Positions 27,521-43,218 of a stretch of DNA of 64,000 bases are shown here, one piece after another. The position numbers and the translations under genes are program-made. The first letter of the stretch is position 1; the number at the start of each line of letters is the position of its first letter. This DNA is from Pseudorasbora parva. Its lineage: Eukaryota > Chordata > Actinopteri > Cypriniformes > Gobionidae. Where the stretch lies: positions 34,287,951 to 34,351,950 of the forward strand of contig NC_090188.1 in assembly GCF_024679245.1 (NCBI RefSeq). The letters are read 5' to 3'. The notes below the pieces were generated by a model. That model was given only the letters and a program-made list of their open reading frames with translations, was not told the origin of the DNA and made no database searches.

Positions 27521-29121
27521 TGACATTCTTCTTTCAGATGAATCAAATCTGAGTTATATTTCAAAGTACTGGCTAACATAAATCCAAGCAGTAGTTGTAG
27601 CTGTTTTCGAAGTCCATTAAAAAAATAAGCTGTCTGTCATATAACGTGCTACACACGGCTCCAAACATCCATATTTAAAACATTATAAAGTAAACCCTTA
27701 AAGTCTTCCATTGCATGGCGGTTAAGTTTTCTACAACCACCACAAGATGGTGCCTGACAGTCATTGACAGTGTTAAGCATATAAGTAGTACTGATCAAGA
27801 TAACTCGTAGTACCCGGATGAGCGGTGTGTTATTCATTTTGGTGGTTGTTAACTGGGAACAACATACTGCTGGAATGCACGATTTACCTATCAGAATCAA
27901 GTATTCCACAGAGCCGTATAATAACTGGCATTAATAGATAAAACTTCTGATAAAAAAGTGGAAAAAAGTACTGTTTTAAGCCTCTCCTGGAACATTTGGC
28001 TTTTATAGACACCACGCCCAGAGAACGCTCGTGTGCTTAATCATGACGTCATCTAGTGACGAAACACCACCTCTACAGAATAATAAGCAAGTGTAATTCA
28101 GTAGCCCCACCCACCGACTCATCGGATCACGCTAGCCGGCAGCAATCACACGTCAAAGAAGATAGCAAGAGATTGTGGAAGAACAGTCGCTGCATAAGCT
28201 TCCTTTGGATCCTAATATTAGAAATGTGTGATACGTCATTTATTTTTAATGAAGTTCAAGCTCACGTGGGGAAGAACGTTTGTGTGTTCGCTTCAATTCA
28301 CTGTGGAATTGTTTGTAAATAAGTCTCAGGAGCTGGATTTGCAGACAAAATGTTGGAATTCTATATTGGATCCGACAGAAATGGTGCAACAAACTTATGT
28401 GAGTAAAATGTCTTTTTTTATATGTATAATAGTCCCGGGGCTGTAAGTTTTCCAGGCGGGCTATCAAAACGTACGCCCGTCGGTAGCAATATGTTCTGGG
28501 CCCGCGTACGCACGTGTTTGTGTGTTTATGCTTATATCCTGAATTGCAGGCCATGCAATACAGAAATAATGTTCCAATCACTTCAATTTACTTCCAAGCA
28601 GCACGCCCATCAATACCCAGCGTTCAGAAGACAGCCTCAAAACCAGTGTAGAAAATAGCCTATTTCTTATTAGTTGTCTTATTAGATGTTTTTGGATGTA
28701 AAAACTGCACAAACGTCATTAGTTGACTTCAGACAACAGTATAAAAAGTGTTCATGACACCTTTAATGAGCTTCAGCACCCCGAGTACATGTGAGGGACT
28801 TTTTTTGAAAGCATAATGGGAAATGGCAACTGTAAAGATTTGCCCAGCTCCCTAACATTTTTGTCTTGTTTTATTTAGAGACAAAAATTACAGTAGATAT
28901 TTTTTGTTGTTGTCAGTTTTCTCCTTTTTGGCAGTGAAAAAATTGTTGACGAAAATTATTTGTCAACAAATTAATACTGGCTTGACCCGATACTTTTTCA
29001 TGTTGAAATGACAGAAAGCATTTTGAATTATATATATCCATGTTGTATTGATATGTCCCATCATGCTCATAATGTCTGGTGTAAAAATGTCATGTTATTC
29101 ATGGCTGTTGCACGTGAACGC
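27521..29121. other. Intron with probable repeat debris
   Basis: Bases 27791-27869 are shared in inverted orientation with 30287-30363. The segment ending GTGTTCATGACACCTTTAAT (28749-28768) looks like a repeat end. A GC-richer stretch at 28090-28520 has no recognisable exon. Confidence 0.4.
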
Positions 29122-29261
<140 letters not shown>

Positions 29262-29456
29262 ACCCCAGACAGTCGAGCCTAAAAAATATAAATTTTCTAA
29301 ATATATTTCCAAAAACCTGAAATTTCCTTCCATCTCAGTGTGAAATTGCAGGTTTCTAGGCAAATCTCTGAACAAAAGGCACAGTATATGTGTGCTTGTA
29401 TTTTTATATGGTAACTTGCACACAAACACGCACAACTCTCTCTCACGCTCTCTATC

Positions 29457-29483
29457 TGTGTGTGTGTGTGTGTGTGTGTGTGT
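29457..29483. repeat. (TG)n microsatellite
   Basis: Thirteen TG units. Confidence 0.95.
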
Positions 29484-30382
29484 AGCTCCAGACAGTCTTC
29501 TCATGGCGAGTGTGAAGGGAAGGTGACGTGATCAAAGCTACAGGAGTGAGTTTGATATGCAGAAAACAGGGAGCCTCAGCTGCATTCTGACACCAGCTTT
29601 TCATGAGCTCACAGAAGCATTGTGAAGCAGATGAAGCAACAGACCTGTGGGTGCCAGAGCCCAGAGGCTTTAGCATGGGATTGATGTGCGAGGAATCTCA
29701 ATTGAAGATCATTGTTACTGAGACCTGAGGGATGAAAGGAACACAGCCAGAGCAGAGAGATCACAGGTGGCGTGGACTGTGATTTTGGAAGGCCAGGATA
29801 ATCATTGGCAATGAGATAAAGGCAAATATGAGCAAAGTTATTCCAGGGTTTAGGTACACAGAGAACTTTGTTAATTCTATCATCACACTTTTCTTTTTCG
29901 CTACAGTCGACGGCTCTCTGGAAGGCCGTTTTACAAATAGAACATTTTATAATCATATTTATTTTTGTGAGGACTTCCTTCTCAATTTAAATTCTTCAAA
30001 AGTATCTAGGTTATTATTATTTCTTAAAGCAAACAGTATAATATTTAGAAATATTTGTAAATTATTTTTTAAAATTATATTAAAAAACGATTTGTGTTAT
30101 CTATTTGTGCTATAACCACTATAGAGAACACCATTCTGTAAAAAAAACAAAAACAAAAAAAAACATATGAAATGATAGTAGAAACCATAGTAAATAAACC
30201 AACCAGTAATAAAAGTTAGCTATGACACATTGGTACCTTTTTAAACTTAATGAAATAGACGCAAGAACAACTTGATCACGCATTCTAGTGTGTTGTTCCC
30301 AGATAACAACCGCCAAAGTGAATAACACACCACTCATTCAGGTACTATGAGTAATCTTGAGTAAAATGTATATCTTATATGC
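29484..30382. other. Intron, no gene
   Basis: Contains the inverted partner (30287-30363) of 27791-27869. The rest shows nothing recognisable. Confidence 0.45.
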
Positions 30383-30610
30383 TTAAAGGGATAGTTCACC
30401 CAAAAATGAAATATGCATTGCTCGTATAATGCATGTCAATGGGGTCTGATTAGAATTAGACCACATTGACATGCATTATACGAGCAACGGTTGGAGTTAA
30501 AAATCGTAATTTGTGTTCTACTGAAGAAACAAACACACCTACATCTTGGATGCCCTTGGCGTAACCAGATAAACATACAATTTTCATTTTTGGGTGAAGT
30601 ATCACTTTAA
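30383..30610. mobile_element. MITE with internal palindrome, intact copy
   Basis: Ends TTAAAGGGATAGTTCACCCA and the inverse TGGGTGAAGTATCACTTTAA are the TIRs. Inside, 30418-30447 pairs with 30458-30487 (TTGCTCGTATAATGCATGTC and inverse, one mismatch in 30). A half copy is at 6597-6732. Confidence 0.88.
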
Positions 30611-30999
30611 AGTGTCACTCTGCTGTTGTTGGCTCTCTGCACCATCGTAAATGAAAAAAAAAAAACACTTAACCACCATATGTTACAATGGAAGACTTCA
30701 GTATTAATTTCAACATATATGGTAAAAACAAATCTTTTCAGCAATAGATAAAGGCTCACACAGAGATCTGAGATTGCGCTTCACACACACAGAAACATTC
30801 AGGAGCACAGAAACCTATTGCTGCCCCGTGAATTTCATTAATAACATAAGTTGGCTTCTGAATCGCAATTATTTGTAAATAAACTCAAAGATTCATTGTT
30901 AGTAGAGAGATAGACTGCACAGGTGCAGGTAATACACACACACATAATACAGAATGCTAGATTTCCTCAAGTGCAAAATGTTCCTTGATCATCTTTTCA
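30611..30999. other. Intron, nothing recognised
   Basis: Plain intron with short CA runs. Confidence 0.5.
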
Positions 31000-31166
31000 C
31001 TCTAAAAAATGCTGGGTTAAAAACAACCCAAGTTGGGTTGGAAATAGACAAACCCAGAAATTGGATTGTTTGAAACCAGTGAATGGACCCATTAAAGCAA
31101 CCCAATTTCTGGGTTTGTCCATTTTCAACCCAACTTGGGTTGTTTTTAACCCAGCATTTATTAGAG
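31000..31166. mobile_element. Angel-like fold-back MITE
   Basis: CTCTAAAAAATGCTGGGTTA at the left and TAACCCAGCATTTATTAGAG at the right begin arms of about 70 bp (AACAACCCAAGTTGGGTT included). The structure and sequence are those of zebrafish Angel-type elements as I know them. Confidence 0.85.
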
Positions 31167-31399
31167 TTTTGTTAAACCTGGGAAAATATTCCAATATACC
31201 AATCAGATGTGAATTTGGAACAAGTTTACAATTTAAGATTCCAAACAGGGTTAGGTGCTTCTTTCAGTGTTATTTACCTTTTTATATAATTTCTCTCTGA
31301 TTTTAGGGATACCTTATGGGTAAGGTTAGGTTTAAGGATAGGAAAATGGTTAGGAATGCGTCTAATTTGGCCAAATCAGGACCTGCGCTGGCAAATGGC

Positions 31400-32054
31400 T
31401 AGCCTGACGTGGTCATACTCTAGTCAGAATATGAGTCTGAAACTGCTCCATTGGGCTGTGATTATGGGGCGTGTTTCAACCGAACCAGGAAAGACCTCAA
31501 CCATAGACCTACAACCAATCAGAGTAACAAAGCGACGCATTGTCAAATGACAACAGAGCTCAACTGCACTGTGTTGCCAAGTCCATGTTTTTTTTTTTTT
31601 TTCTGCGGGTTGAAGCGACTATTATGTGATATATAGACCCATGAGTGTGAATTTTAGCAGGCAACCTTGCGCTTGTTGCGCTTGTGTGCTACTAGTAAAC
31701 ACAGAAGCTGGAGAACGGCGGTCTTTCGAATCAGCTTTGACCGCAACTCTGGAAGACTTGCAAGTCTTCCATGGAGTTAAGCTTTTCTCTGAAAAAAACA
31801 AAGAACGGCACTGAAGTCATTCTTAAGAAGGGAAGCTGTGTTCAGAGTTTTGTTCGACCCGATACGGCGAAAGTTTCATCTACTAGCTCTGCTTCACCTT
31901 CGTTGGTCTGGTTGGTTGTAGTGATATCCAATTGCATGCACGCTGTGCAGAGGGAGTTTGATAGACAACCGTTTATCCCGCCCCACGTATTGAGCTCTGT
32001 CAATGGTGAGTTTCCAGACCAAACATCTTGATGTGGGTCTGGCTTGTCAGGCTA
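31400..32054 (+). mobile_element. TIR element carrying a helicase-like fragment, copy 1
   Basis: Ends TAGCCTGACGTGG and CTGGCTTGTCAGGCTA pair over TAGCCTGAC. It shares an inverted homologous copy at 47116-47600. On the + strand it encodes, across shifts, VNTEAGERRSFESALTATLE, VKLFSE and a QSFV segment equivalent to the helicase-like stretch of copy 2. No transposase. Confidence 0.75.
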
Positions 32055-32360
32055 ATTATTGAGACATTTTTGCTTTGTGGCAGGATGCATTATCCTGCTG
32101 AAATAGGCCACAGCCACCAGGGAATAACGTTTCTATGAAAGGGTGTACATGGTCTGCAATAATAGATGGTACTTGTCAAAGTAACATCAACATGGATGGA
32201 AGGACCCAAGGTTTTCCAGTAGAACATTTACCAAAGCATCACACTGTTTTTTCCTGATTGTCTTCTTCCCATAAAGTATCCTGGTGTCATGTGTTCCCCA
32301 TGTAGGCGACAAACACACACACACATACATGCGCATACACGCACACACACACACACACGC

Positions 32361-32391
<31 letters not shown>

Positions 32392-32620
32392 TGAAAACAC
32401 GGTTCATCAGACCAGGCCACCTTCTTACATTGCTCCATGGTCCAGTTCTGATGCTTACATGCCTACTGTTGTCACTTTCGGTGGTGGACAGGGGTCCACC
32501 TTTCTATCAGAACCAGCATCAGCTTCTTGAGAAATTTGAGCTACTTTAGCTAGTTTGTTTGATCGGACCACGTGGGCCAGCCTTCGTTCCCAATGTGCAT
32601 CAATGATCATCATAATTGTA
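32055..32620. repeat. Probable transposon remnant with a CA microsatellite (32311-32392)
   Basis: Strings such as GGTTCATCAGACCAGGCCAC, TGCTCCATGGTCCAGTTCTG and GATCGGACCACGTGGGCCAG recall a widespread fish transposon. No clear termini. The CA array interrupts it. Confidence 0.5.
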
Positions 32621-32639
32621 TGCGTAATCGGTGCAATAA

Positions 32640-32960
32640 CAATGGAGATCCACTGGATGCAGAACCCAAGTGCAGATTATTCAAAGGATCCCAAAACAAA
32701 ACAAAGACTTGGCAAAAACAAACAAAGACTTGGATTGGCAGATATAAACTTAACTTGGCATGTGAACAGATTTGACTATGAACACTCACCAACAACAGTT
32801 ACAATCAATACAAGGACACATGGCAAACATGAGGATTTAAATACACTAATGACTAATGACTGGACAAGGGACACCTGTGAACAATAATTAAACAACTATC
32901 CAATGACAACAAGAACACATGAGGGCATAACCCAAATATACTGTGACAGGTCCCCTTGAA
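32640..32960. repeat. Possible LTR fragment
   Basis: A-rich sequence with GACACCTGTGAACAATAA, repeated CAAAGACTTGG and ACAAGAACACATGAGGGCAT, resembling cyprinid Gypsy LTRs by memory. No mate or duplication. Confidence 0.3.
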
Positions 32961-32984
32961 CTGTTTTGAGTTATGTTTCTCTAT

Positions 32985-33539
32985 GGGCAGCCCCAGATGC
33001 CCAAACAAAACCGAAACACACACAAAAGTCTAGAGGGTGCGGTCTTGGGGGAGGGATGGAGTGTGGGTGCCTGGGCAGTATAATGCAAATACTTGCCGAA
33101 TGAGACGATCTCCATACCGAGAAAAGAGATCCTCTGCATGGGGTAGAGTTTGCTCTTCACCCAGTTGGCCCAGATGATTAAGATGTTGGAGAACCAGATC
33201 TCTGTGTTCACACACCTGCTCTTGAGAGTGACTCGTCAAGATAGTTCAGGATGAGAACCCATGCTGCCTGAGTGGTGCAAAGGCTGTCTCGATGATCATT
33301 GTGAAGACATGAGGGGACAGAGCTAGCCCAAATGGGAGAACAGCGTACTGATATGCCCGCCCTGCGAAAGCAAACCGTAGAAACGGTCTGTGTCGAGGAA
33401 GAATGGAGACATGGAAGTATGCGTCCTTCAGCTCGATTGCTGCAAACCAATCTGCTGGACGAACACATTTGAAAAGGTGTTTGGCTGAATGGAAGCCTGT
33501 GAAGGGATCGGTTAGTATTGCCGCACTATGTTGAAGCAC
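32985..33539 (-). pseudogene. DIRS-type retrotransposon reverse transcriptase fragment
   Basis: On the minus strand from 33539 downwards the frame gives the reverse-transcriptase core: IELKDAYFHVSILPRHRPFL (palm start), RAYQYAVLPFGLALSPHVF, then after a frame change LNYLDES, which stands where the catalytic YLDD box should be (second Asp replaced). Further pieces follow (HRDLVLQHLNHLG, PMQRISFLGME). This wording is typical of fish DIRS elements. Two shifts and the changed catalytic box make it non-functional; no tyrosine recombinase or termini are seen. Confidence 0.8.
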
Positions 33540-33731
33540 TGAGTTGGGAACAAAGGAAATGGGGGCGGGACCTGACTGGTGTAATTAAACACGTTGTGTT
33601 CATATTTTGTTTTGCTGTACAATAGCCTTGGTTTATGATTTTTACAGAGTTCGGTAGTTCTTTTAATATCACTGTCAGTGCATTAAGCCACATTAAGCAT
33701 TTTTCACGTTAAGCATTTTAGAATGTCCCAA

Positions 33732-36492
<2,761 letters not shown>

Positions 36493-36749
36493 TAAATAAA
36501 GTTACTTACAAAGGTCACGGTTAAGTTTATAGAATTCTTGTTAGTGCAATACATAAAAAATAAAAAAATAAAAAAAAAAAATCTGAAAATTTTCAATCAG
36601 AAATTGCTAGTGATTTTAACAAACATTGTTTTCAAACTAAATATTGCATACATTTGTTTGATTTATAGAATAAATGTCTAATTGAAACTCAGTATTTAAA
36701 TTTGTATTATTACTGAAATGTATTTTTGAAGCATTAATTACTAAACTCA

Positions 36750-36754
<5 letters not shown>

Positions 36755-36848
<94 letters not shown>

Positions 36849-36871
36849 TTATTTCTTTTTTTTTTTTTTTT
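36755..36871. repeat. Compound (TA)n(TTTA)n(T)n tract
   Basis: TA to about 36806, TTTA units to about 36850, then a T-run at 36858-36871. It may include the tail of a retroposed sequence. Confidence 0.95.
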
Positions 36872-38045
36872 CATAAATGACGGCAATGCCAGGGAAAGAA
36901 TTAATTCAAATGATGAGTCCTCTATCCAAACAGAAATTTTATGTGAGTAGCATAGTGAATACATTTTTTGGGCATACTTCATATCCACTGCGCAAAACCA
37001 TAGTTGACTAAATCTATTGCAAAACACTGCAGTTCATGCATAACAAATAAGAGTGTAAGTCACACTTCAACATCTGAAGTTTGTTGAAGTGTTTGTGAGC
37101 CGAGAGAAATCCAGTCAAACTGATATTTACAGAGCCACTAGCAGCGGCCCTTCAGGTTTTCTGTACTATTTGAGTATGAAGTGAGGGCCGACATCTCATT
37201 ACCGAGGCGATAATAGAGTTGTCGCAGTGACCCGTATGACCCCTTTCCACCCCTCTCTGCTTAGCTGGCTCTCATACCAGCACCTGACATGCACAGCATG
37301 CCTCTGTGATTTCCCTAGTCTTTCATCCCCTATCCTGTGAACCATGTGTCCTTTCTGGCAAGCCAACACATTTAATCACAGCTTCATCACTGGTTTCAGG
37401 TCACGAGGTATGGACACCAGACGTGACCAAACATACATATTGCATAAATTAGAGAAAGAGTTCATGATTAAAAACGTGTACACTGATGTTAACACTCTTG
37501 TACTTGTTTGTACACTAACAGTGAAAATGCACAAATGTGATTAAACTGCGCATTAAATGGGCTATAAGAATGTCCATGTACAACTACTTGTAAAGAATAT
37601 AACAAATAAAAAAATGAGACCTTCCTTGACTTTTTAGGTTGCCTATGAAAGCCTCTAAACTGACTGTTATGTCAAGGACATACTTTTTTTTACAGGAGAA
37701 TCAAAAGGATGTGATGTTTAGGCTTGCTCCTGAGAGACTCTCTTTCTTTCTATGATGCCTAAAGAGCCATTCTTTACTGTAACTGTCAATGTGCCATTTC
37801 AAACTCACATAGCCAGATCTGTAAAGTCTATATTAGTATATTAGTAACTATTATAGTGTCATTTTAATTACCTCATCTGTCGACATGACATGCTGGTGAA
37901 ATGCAGAGCTTTTGCTATGATCCGATGCTTTCTTAACTGCTACTTTCTCACCACTGTAATTTTTGTTGTGCGTTAATTTTGTCATTGAGAGAAAAAAGTG
38001 CAGAACATATTTACATATTGATCTAAATGTTGCTCTCAGCAGCGC
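36872..38045. other. Csmd1 intron, no recognised feature
   Basis: Unique-looking sequence. Nothing recognised. Confidence 0.5.
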
Positions 38046-39806
38046 GGTCTGCGTCTGTGTTCACAACATGGCATGTTTGGTTCAACTAAAACAAAACCTG
38101 GTGTGATTGCTCTGTTTGTGCGGTTCATTTGCGTTTCATCAAGTGTGAACGCTGCCATCCGAACTCTGGTGCGCACCAAACAAGTGCACACAAGGTCTCG
38201 GTCCACTTCCAATCGAACTCTGGTGAAGTTTGAAATAAATATGCAGCAATGACCAAAGACATGTAAACAATCAAAAAAACGGGACATCATGTGACAAGGC
38301 ACAACCCTAAATAGTTCCGGGAGTCTCCCGCATGTTGATAGTGGCTCCCTGATTCCCACAAATCTAGAGCGAGACAGACACTGTTCTCCAAACCGTGTAA
38401 TGCGGGCATAGCAGAGAGGGAGGGGGAGTGAGAGGCATTGTGTGTGTGCGCGTGTTTGCATCATGAATCGCATGTAAGACAGAGAGAATCCTGATTGGCC
38501 TGTTTCGGGAATATAACCAATCAATTGTCAGTATGGGCGGGCTTTTATCTCTACTCCCAAACCAAATTAATCTGTTCAGTGTATTTAGAAACAGTAGCGC
38601 CATTGCCGAAGGAGAGTGTGAATGTAAGACACATTTTACGTCAGACTACACAAGTGTACCCCTGTCTTTTAGCGTTAAATTATTGCTTTAAACATATTAT
38701 GGCATATTATAGAAATGATATTTTATGTCTTTTAGACACTAAATTATGATATTAGTTATTTTATTCATTAATTTGTGTGTGGTGTGGGGAAACAAATTAC
38801 TTTTTACCCTGAAATTACTTTTTACTGGGATGTTTGGATTGCTTTTTTCTCGGCATAGTTGCGATAATGCCCATTACAGTTAGGTATAGGCATCCGAACC
38901 AGACGTCTTGTTTTTTTTTTGTTTTTTTTTTTGTTTGTGTGTGTGTAAGTGAGTGTGTGTGTGTGGCGGAGGGATTCCTGCTGCTGTTTTGATCCCTTTA
39001 CATTTTAAACTCTTTTACATTAGAAGTTCTCATCTGGTCAAAATACCATCATATATACACACACATGAGTGCATTAACCCCAGCGCACAGCATTGGTTTG
39101 AATGTGTTGTTAAAATGGCAATGTGAATGATACGTTTTTTTGTTTTTTGGTCTGGACCAAACAAACCAAGTGAATCAAACTACAAGTGTGAACACACTCT
39201 TAGTCCTGGTCCACTTACACTTCACATTGGCATTTTAACACCAAACCTAAATATACAGAATTCTCTCTGCTCTCCTTTTATTACATATATATCACAATGG
39301 TACTTATTGTACATTCCAAAACAATGCTCTGTGCTTGGCTTAATGCACTCGTTGAATTGCGCATAGCCTTCATATGATGGTATTTTGACAAGCCGAGAAC
39401 TTCTAAAGGGCTTATAAAATGTGTAAAGTAGTCAAAACAGTGACAGAAATCCCTCCGTCACACACACAAACAAATATCTGCTGTGAGGAGACGTGTTTCT
39501 GATGCCTTTATCAAAGTGTGATGGGCAAAATTGTGACTATGACAAGAAAAAAAACGAAAGAACTAAAGAAGAAAGTATATTTGAGCATGCTGTCCTTTTT
39601 AGGGTCGCATCTTGTAACATCATGTCCTGTTTTTGGTTTGTAAAAAAAAAAAAAATGTTTCAGCAATTTGTTTGGTGCGCACTTGGGTTCGGATGGCAGC
39701 GTTATTCACACTTATTCAAACTAACTGCACTCACACCAGGGCATTCACACCAGGGTTCGTTTTAATCTAACCAAACATGCCAAGTATGAACACACCCACA
39801 GTCTCG
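38046..39806. mobile_element. TIR element with about 150-bp ends
   Basis: The left (GGCATGTTTGGTTCAACTAA, GAACGCTGCCATCCGAACTC, GGTGCGCACCAAACAA) is mirrored at the right (TTGTTTGGTGCGCACTTGGG, CGGATGGCAGCG, AACCAAACATGCCAAG). A second inverted pair lies inside (about 38860-39060 against 39365-39545, including GGCGGAGGGAT and ATCCCTCCGTC). No transposase. Confidence 0.75.
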
Positions 39807-39841
39807 TCACTCTCTTCACGTTCAGTATGTTACATGTGCGG

Positions 39842-42800
39842 GTATGGGGGTAGTTTTGTTGCAAACAAATTGTTATCCACAAATAAATATAAAGAGATTC
39901 ACACAAAAATATATAAATTCACAAATAAATAGAATGAGATCCAAAATTATATGCAGGAGTTTCACAAAAATTTATTAGATTCACAAATAAATACAATGAC
40001 ATCTGTGAATAACCAAAAAATTCTAACATTTATTTTTATGTCACAAACACACAACTCTGCCTCGCGTAAGTTGCATTCATTTATGAATCGCTGCCTGTGC
40101 ATTTGTTGATGGCTTCCTCTGCATTGGTGGATCTCTTCTTGCACATGTGTTAATGGCAGCACAGCGTGTGGATTTTGAAACATTTCTAGCATCTAGAGGT
40201 CTAGACTCAAACAAATCCACAAATAGGTAGACTCCACTCACCGTCTACTTAAGCTAATCAGATAAAGGCCAGATCGTGCTTACCGACTGTAGCACATTCT
40301 CGCTCCAACCAATCCCGTTTTGACCAGTGTCACTGAAAAACAGAGTTATGACCACTAAATGATCTATATAAATCTATTTATCCATATAAATCCTTATAGA
40401 TCAGTGGCTACAACACTCCCATTGACTTCCATAGGAACTGAGGAATGCAAAGTGTGTGAAGCGGAGCGACCAATAGTTCCATCTCTGAACACCATTAATT
40501 TCAGTGTAGGCTATCTCAAGCGCACTCGCTGGAAAATTGATGAAATTACTGCATATTTTTGGAATGTTAGAGTTGATGTATATTGTTACATAATAAATCG
40601 TCAGACTCTGACTTTAGTTAGATAACGTGAGCAGCACTGCATCAGCTACTATATCCGGATGCTATTTGCCATTTCAACAGTTTTTAGATTCTCTGAAATC
40701 TTTCTGTCGAATGCGTTTATATTCATTCAAGGAATAACGTATCTGAATATAAAGAGTTGAATAAATTGGTGGACATTTTTTTAAACACTATTTAAAACTT
40801 CTGTCTTGGGTAAATTATGTATATGCTAGCATCATTAATTTATATTCACCTGTTGTGTATGCTTCATGTATCAAAATAACATTAGGACGTTAAGGGGGGG
40901 GGGGGGGGGGGGGGTTGAAATGCTGTTTCATGCATACTGAGCTTTTTACACTGTTAAAGACTTGGATTCCCATCCTAAACATAGACAAAGTTTCAAAAAC
41001 TAATTTTGGACGTTTGATGGAGTATTTCTGTGTCAAAAATACTCCTTCCGGTTTCTCACAAGTTTCGGAGAGTTTTTTTCGAGTATGGCTCGGCTTGACG
41101 TTAATAGAGGGGAAGGTCCTTGTATGGGCCGTACGGGCTCTTCTCCCGGTAGGGTGCGCGCGCGTGACTAGAGCGAGAGAGGAAATGCACACCCATACAC
41201 TCCCGCCGCGCTCCACTTTATTCCTATCTGTGACATCAAGCGACTTCAACGCTTTAGCACAGCAAGTCACTGCTGTCAGGACTTCACCAAATCATACCAA
41301 AGAAGTGTGTTTTTGACGGAGCGGTCCCAGCGATAAAGGTTCGGTCCTGCTTTGGAAGCAGCCGGTGAGTAAAACTGCTTCAAATGTCTATGCTGTTGTC
41401 GCGTGAGTAAACATCAGTAAACGACACGATCGCGTGCTTCGTCATTCAAATGCGCTAACGTTACTCCATTGTTGTTCTATGTATAACGTTACACTAGTCT
41501 GACGTTCAAAACCGTTTTGCTTGCTACTGCTAAGGTTTAGTCGCATACAATAGTCCATAAACCAAATCATGTCCTCATAAACTGCGAGTAAACACACACA
41601 AATGTTGACAGGCCACTAAATACAGTACATACCACAGAGACGGACGTCCTGATGTTGCTGTTTCTCCTGTTCAATTTATTTCAGCCTCCTAATGATTCTG
41701 GATCATATATCTATTAGCTGAGCTGGATAGCCAATGGCTTCTCCTCGGTTGAGGACGTCATCGCTTTGCGCGCTCGTCATTCTTTAGCTCCGCCCACACG
41801 ATACGCCTCCAGGCGCTCATTTTTTTCCGGAAAGACTCGGTACAGCCCATATTTCTTTTATAATAAAACTAAAGACTTTTCGGAGATATGAAGGATGCAA
41901 TACTACTCTATAGGTACTCAAGATTGACATGAGATTGACTGAAACTGAGTGTTTCACCCCCCCCCCCCTAAAATAAATCAAACAAAATAATAATTACCAC
42001 TATAGCCAGTAGATGGTGGAAGAGGAACACTTATTGGCTCATTGGCCTTTTTTTCACTTTTAGAATTATTTTTTATAGTTTTAAACCATTAAAATATCTA
42101 TTTTTATAAAAAAAAAATGTACTGGAATGTTAAATATATATGCTAATTGTAGGAAACATTACAAAGTCTAATGAAAATAAAATAAAAAATCGGACTAAAC
42201 TTCATAATAAATCTTTATTTAAATCCAGTGTCTGTGCTTTATGATGAGAGGATTTGTAGATAATGGGAAGATTTGTGTAAAACGTAAACTTGCACTAAAA
42301 TGTATTCAGCGTTTTGAGACTGTATTGTTTTGATCGATACTGAGAGGATATTTTCATTCACGGTAATTAAACATATGATTGGTTATTATTTTCAGAAATG
42401 CACGAAATTGGCTACAACACACAATGCTGTAAAATAAAATGTTCAGTTGTACTCTCGTGACCCAAAAGAAGATTAATATTGTCTCTTCTTTTTCTCTCCC
42501 CAGAATAAAATTCTACTGTAAAACCTAGTCAAAGTCAATGCACATATTGTGTATTTGCCAGAAATTGCTGCAAATATAGTGAAAATGCTGTCTATCCTGC
42601 TTAATCCTATTTAAACAGATTGACATCACAGAGTTGTTTGGAACTATTGAGAGCTCTTAGGCTCTGGTCAGCACAATATGGCCATTATCTGATTGGCTTA
42701 AGTAGACAGTGGGTGGAGTCTACCTATTTGTGGATTTGTGTGAGTCTATGCTAGAAATGTTCCACATGCTGTGCTGCGATTAACAAATGTGCAAGCAGAG

Positions 42801-43105
42801 ATCCACCAATGCAGAAGAAGCCATCAACAAATGCACAGGAAGCGATTCACAAATAAATGCAACAAAGTCAGAGTTGTGTGTTTGTGACATAAAAATATGT
42901 GTGGATTATTATTATTTTTTTGATTTTCACAAAAATCATTGAATTTATTTGTGAATCCAATTGTTTTTTTGTGAAACTCGTGCATATATTTGTGGATCTC
43001 ATACTATTTATTTGTGAATTTGTATTATTTGTGTGAACCGCTTTACATTTATTTGTGGATAACAATGTATTTGTTTGGAATAATGCAACAACACTACCCC
43101 CATAC
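39842..43105. mobile_element. Element with about 450-bp inverted ends and a nested insertion
   Basis: Arms 39842-40290 and 42662-43105 are inverted copies (GTATGGGGGTAGTTTTGTTG against the inverse of ACAACACTACCCCCATAC; repeated TTCACAAATAAAT; GATGGCTTCCTCTGCATTGG). The 2.4-kb interior holds the element at 40892-41971 and otherwise unassigned sequence. No coding domain. Confidence 0.75.
40892..41971. mobile_element. G-run-ended TIR element with a CpG-rich core
   Basis: The left TAA + 21 G + TTGAAATGCTGTTTCATG pairs with the inverse of the right GAAACTGAGTGTTTCA + 12 C + TA. The core 41050-41380 and 41740-41850 is CpG-rich (GGTGCGCGCGCGTGACTAGA). It resembles a common cyprinid non-autonomous element; the family name is not certain. 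No protein. Confidence 0.65.
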
Positions 43106-43218
43106 ACAAGTTTGAGCACAAGCAACAATTTGCTGGCTGCAGCAGTTCACTTTACAGCCACCAGTTTCGCTAATAACAACGGTTTCTGAATTCTACATAT
43201 AGCCCCCTTGATTATTAT

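Noticed and set aside
38036..38524. 162-codon minus frame
   Set aside because: It lies over the terminal inverted repeat of a mobile element and has no recognisable motif.
41040..41390. CpG-rich stretch that could be a promoter and first exon of another gene
   Set aside because: It lies between terminal inverted repeats (40892 and 41971) and has no recognisable protein, so a transposon core is the simpler reading. Kept only as a point to test.
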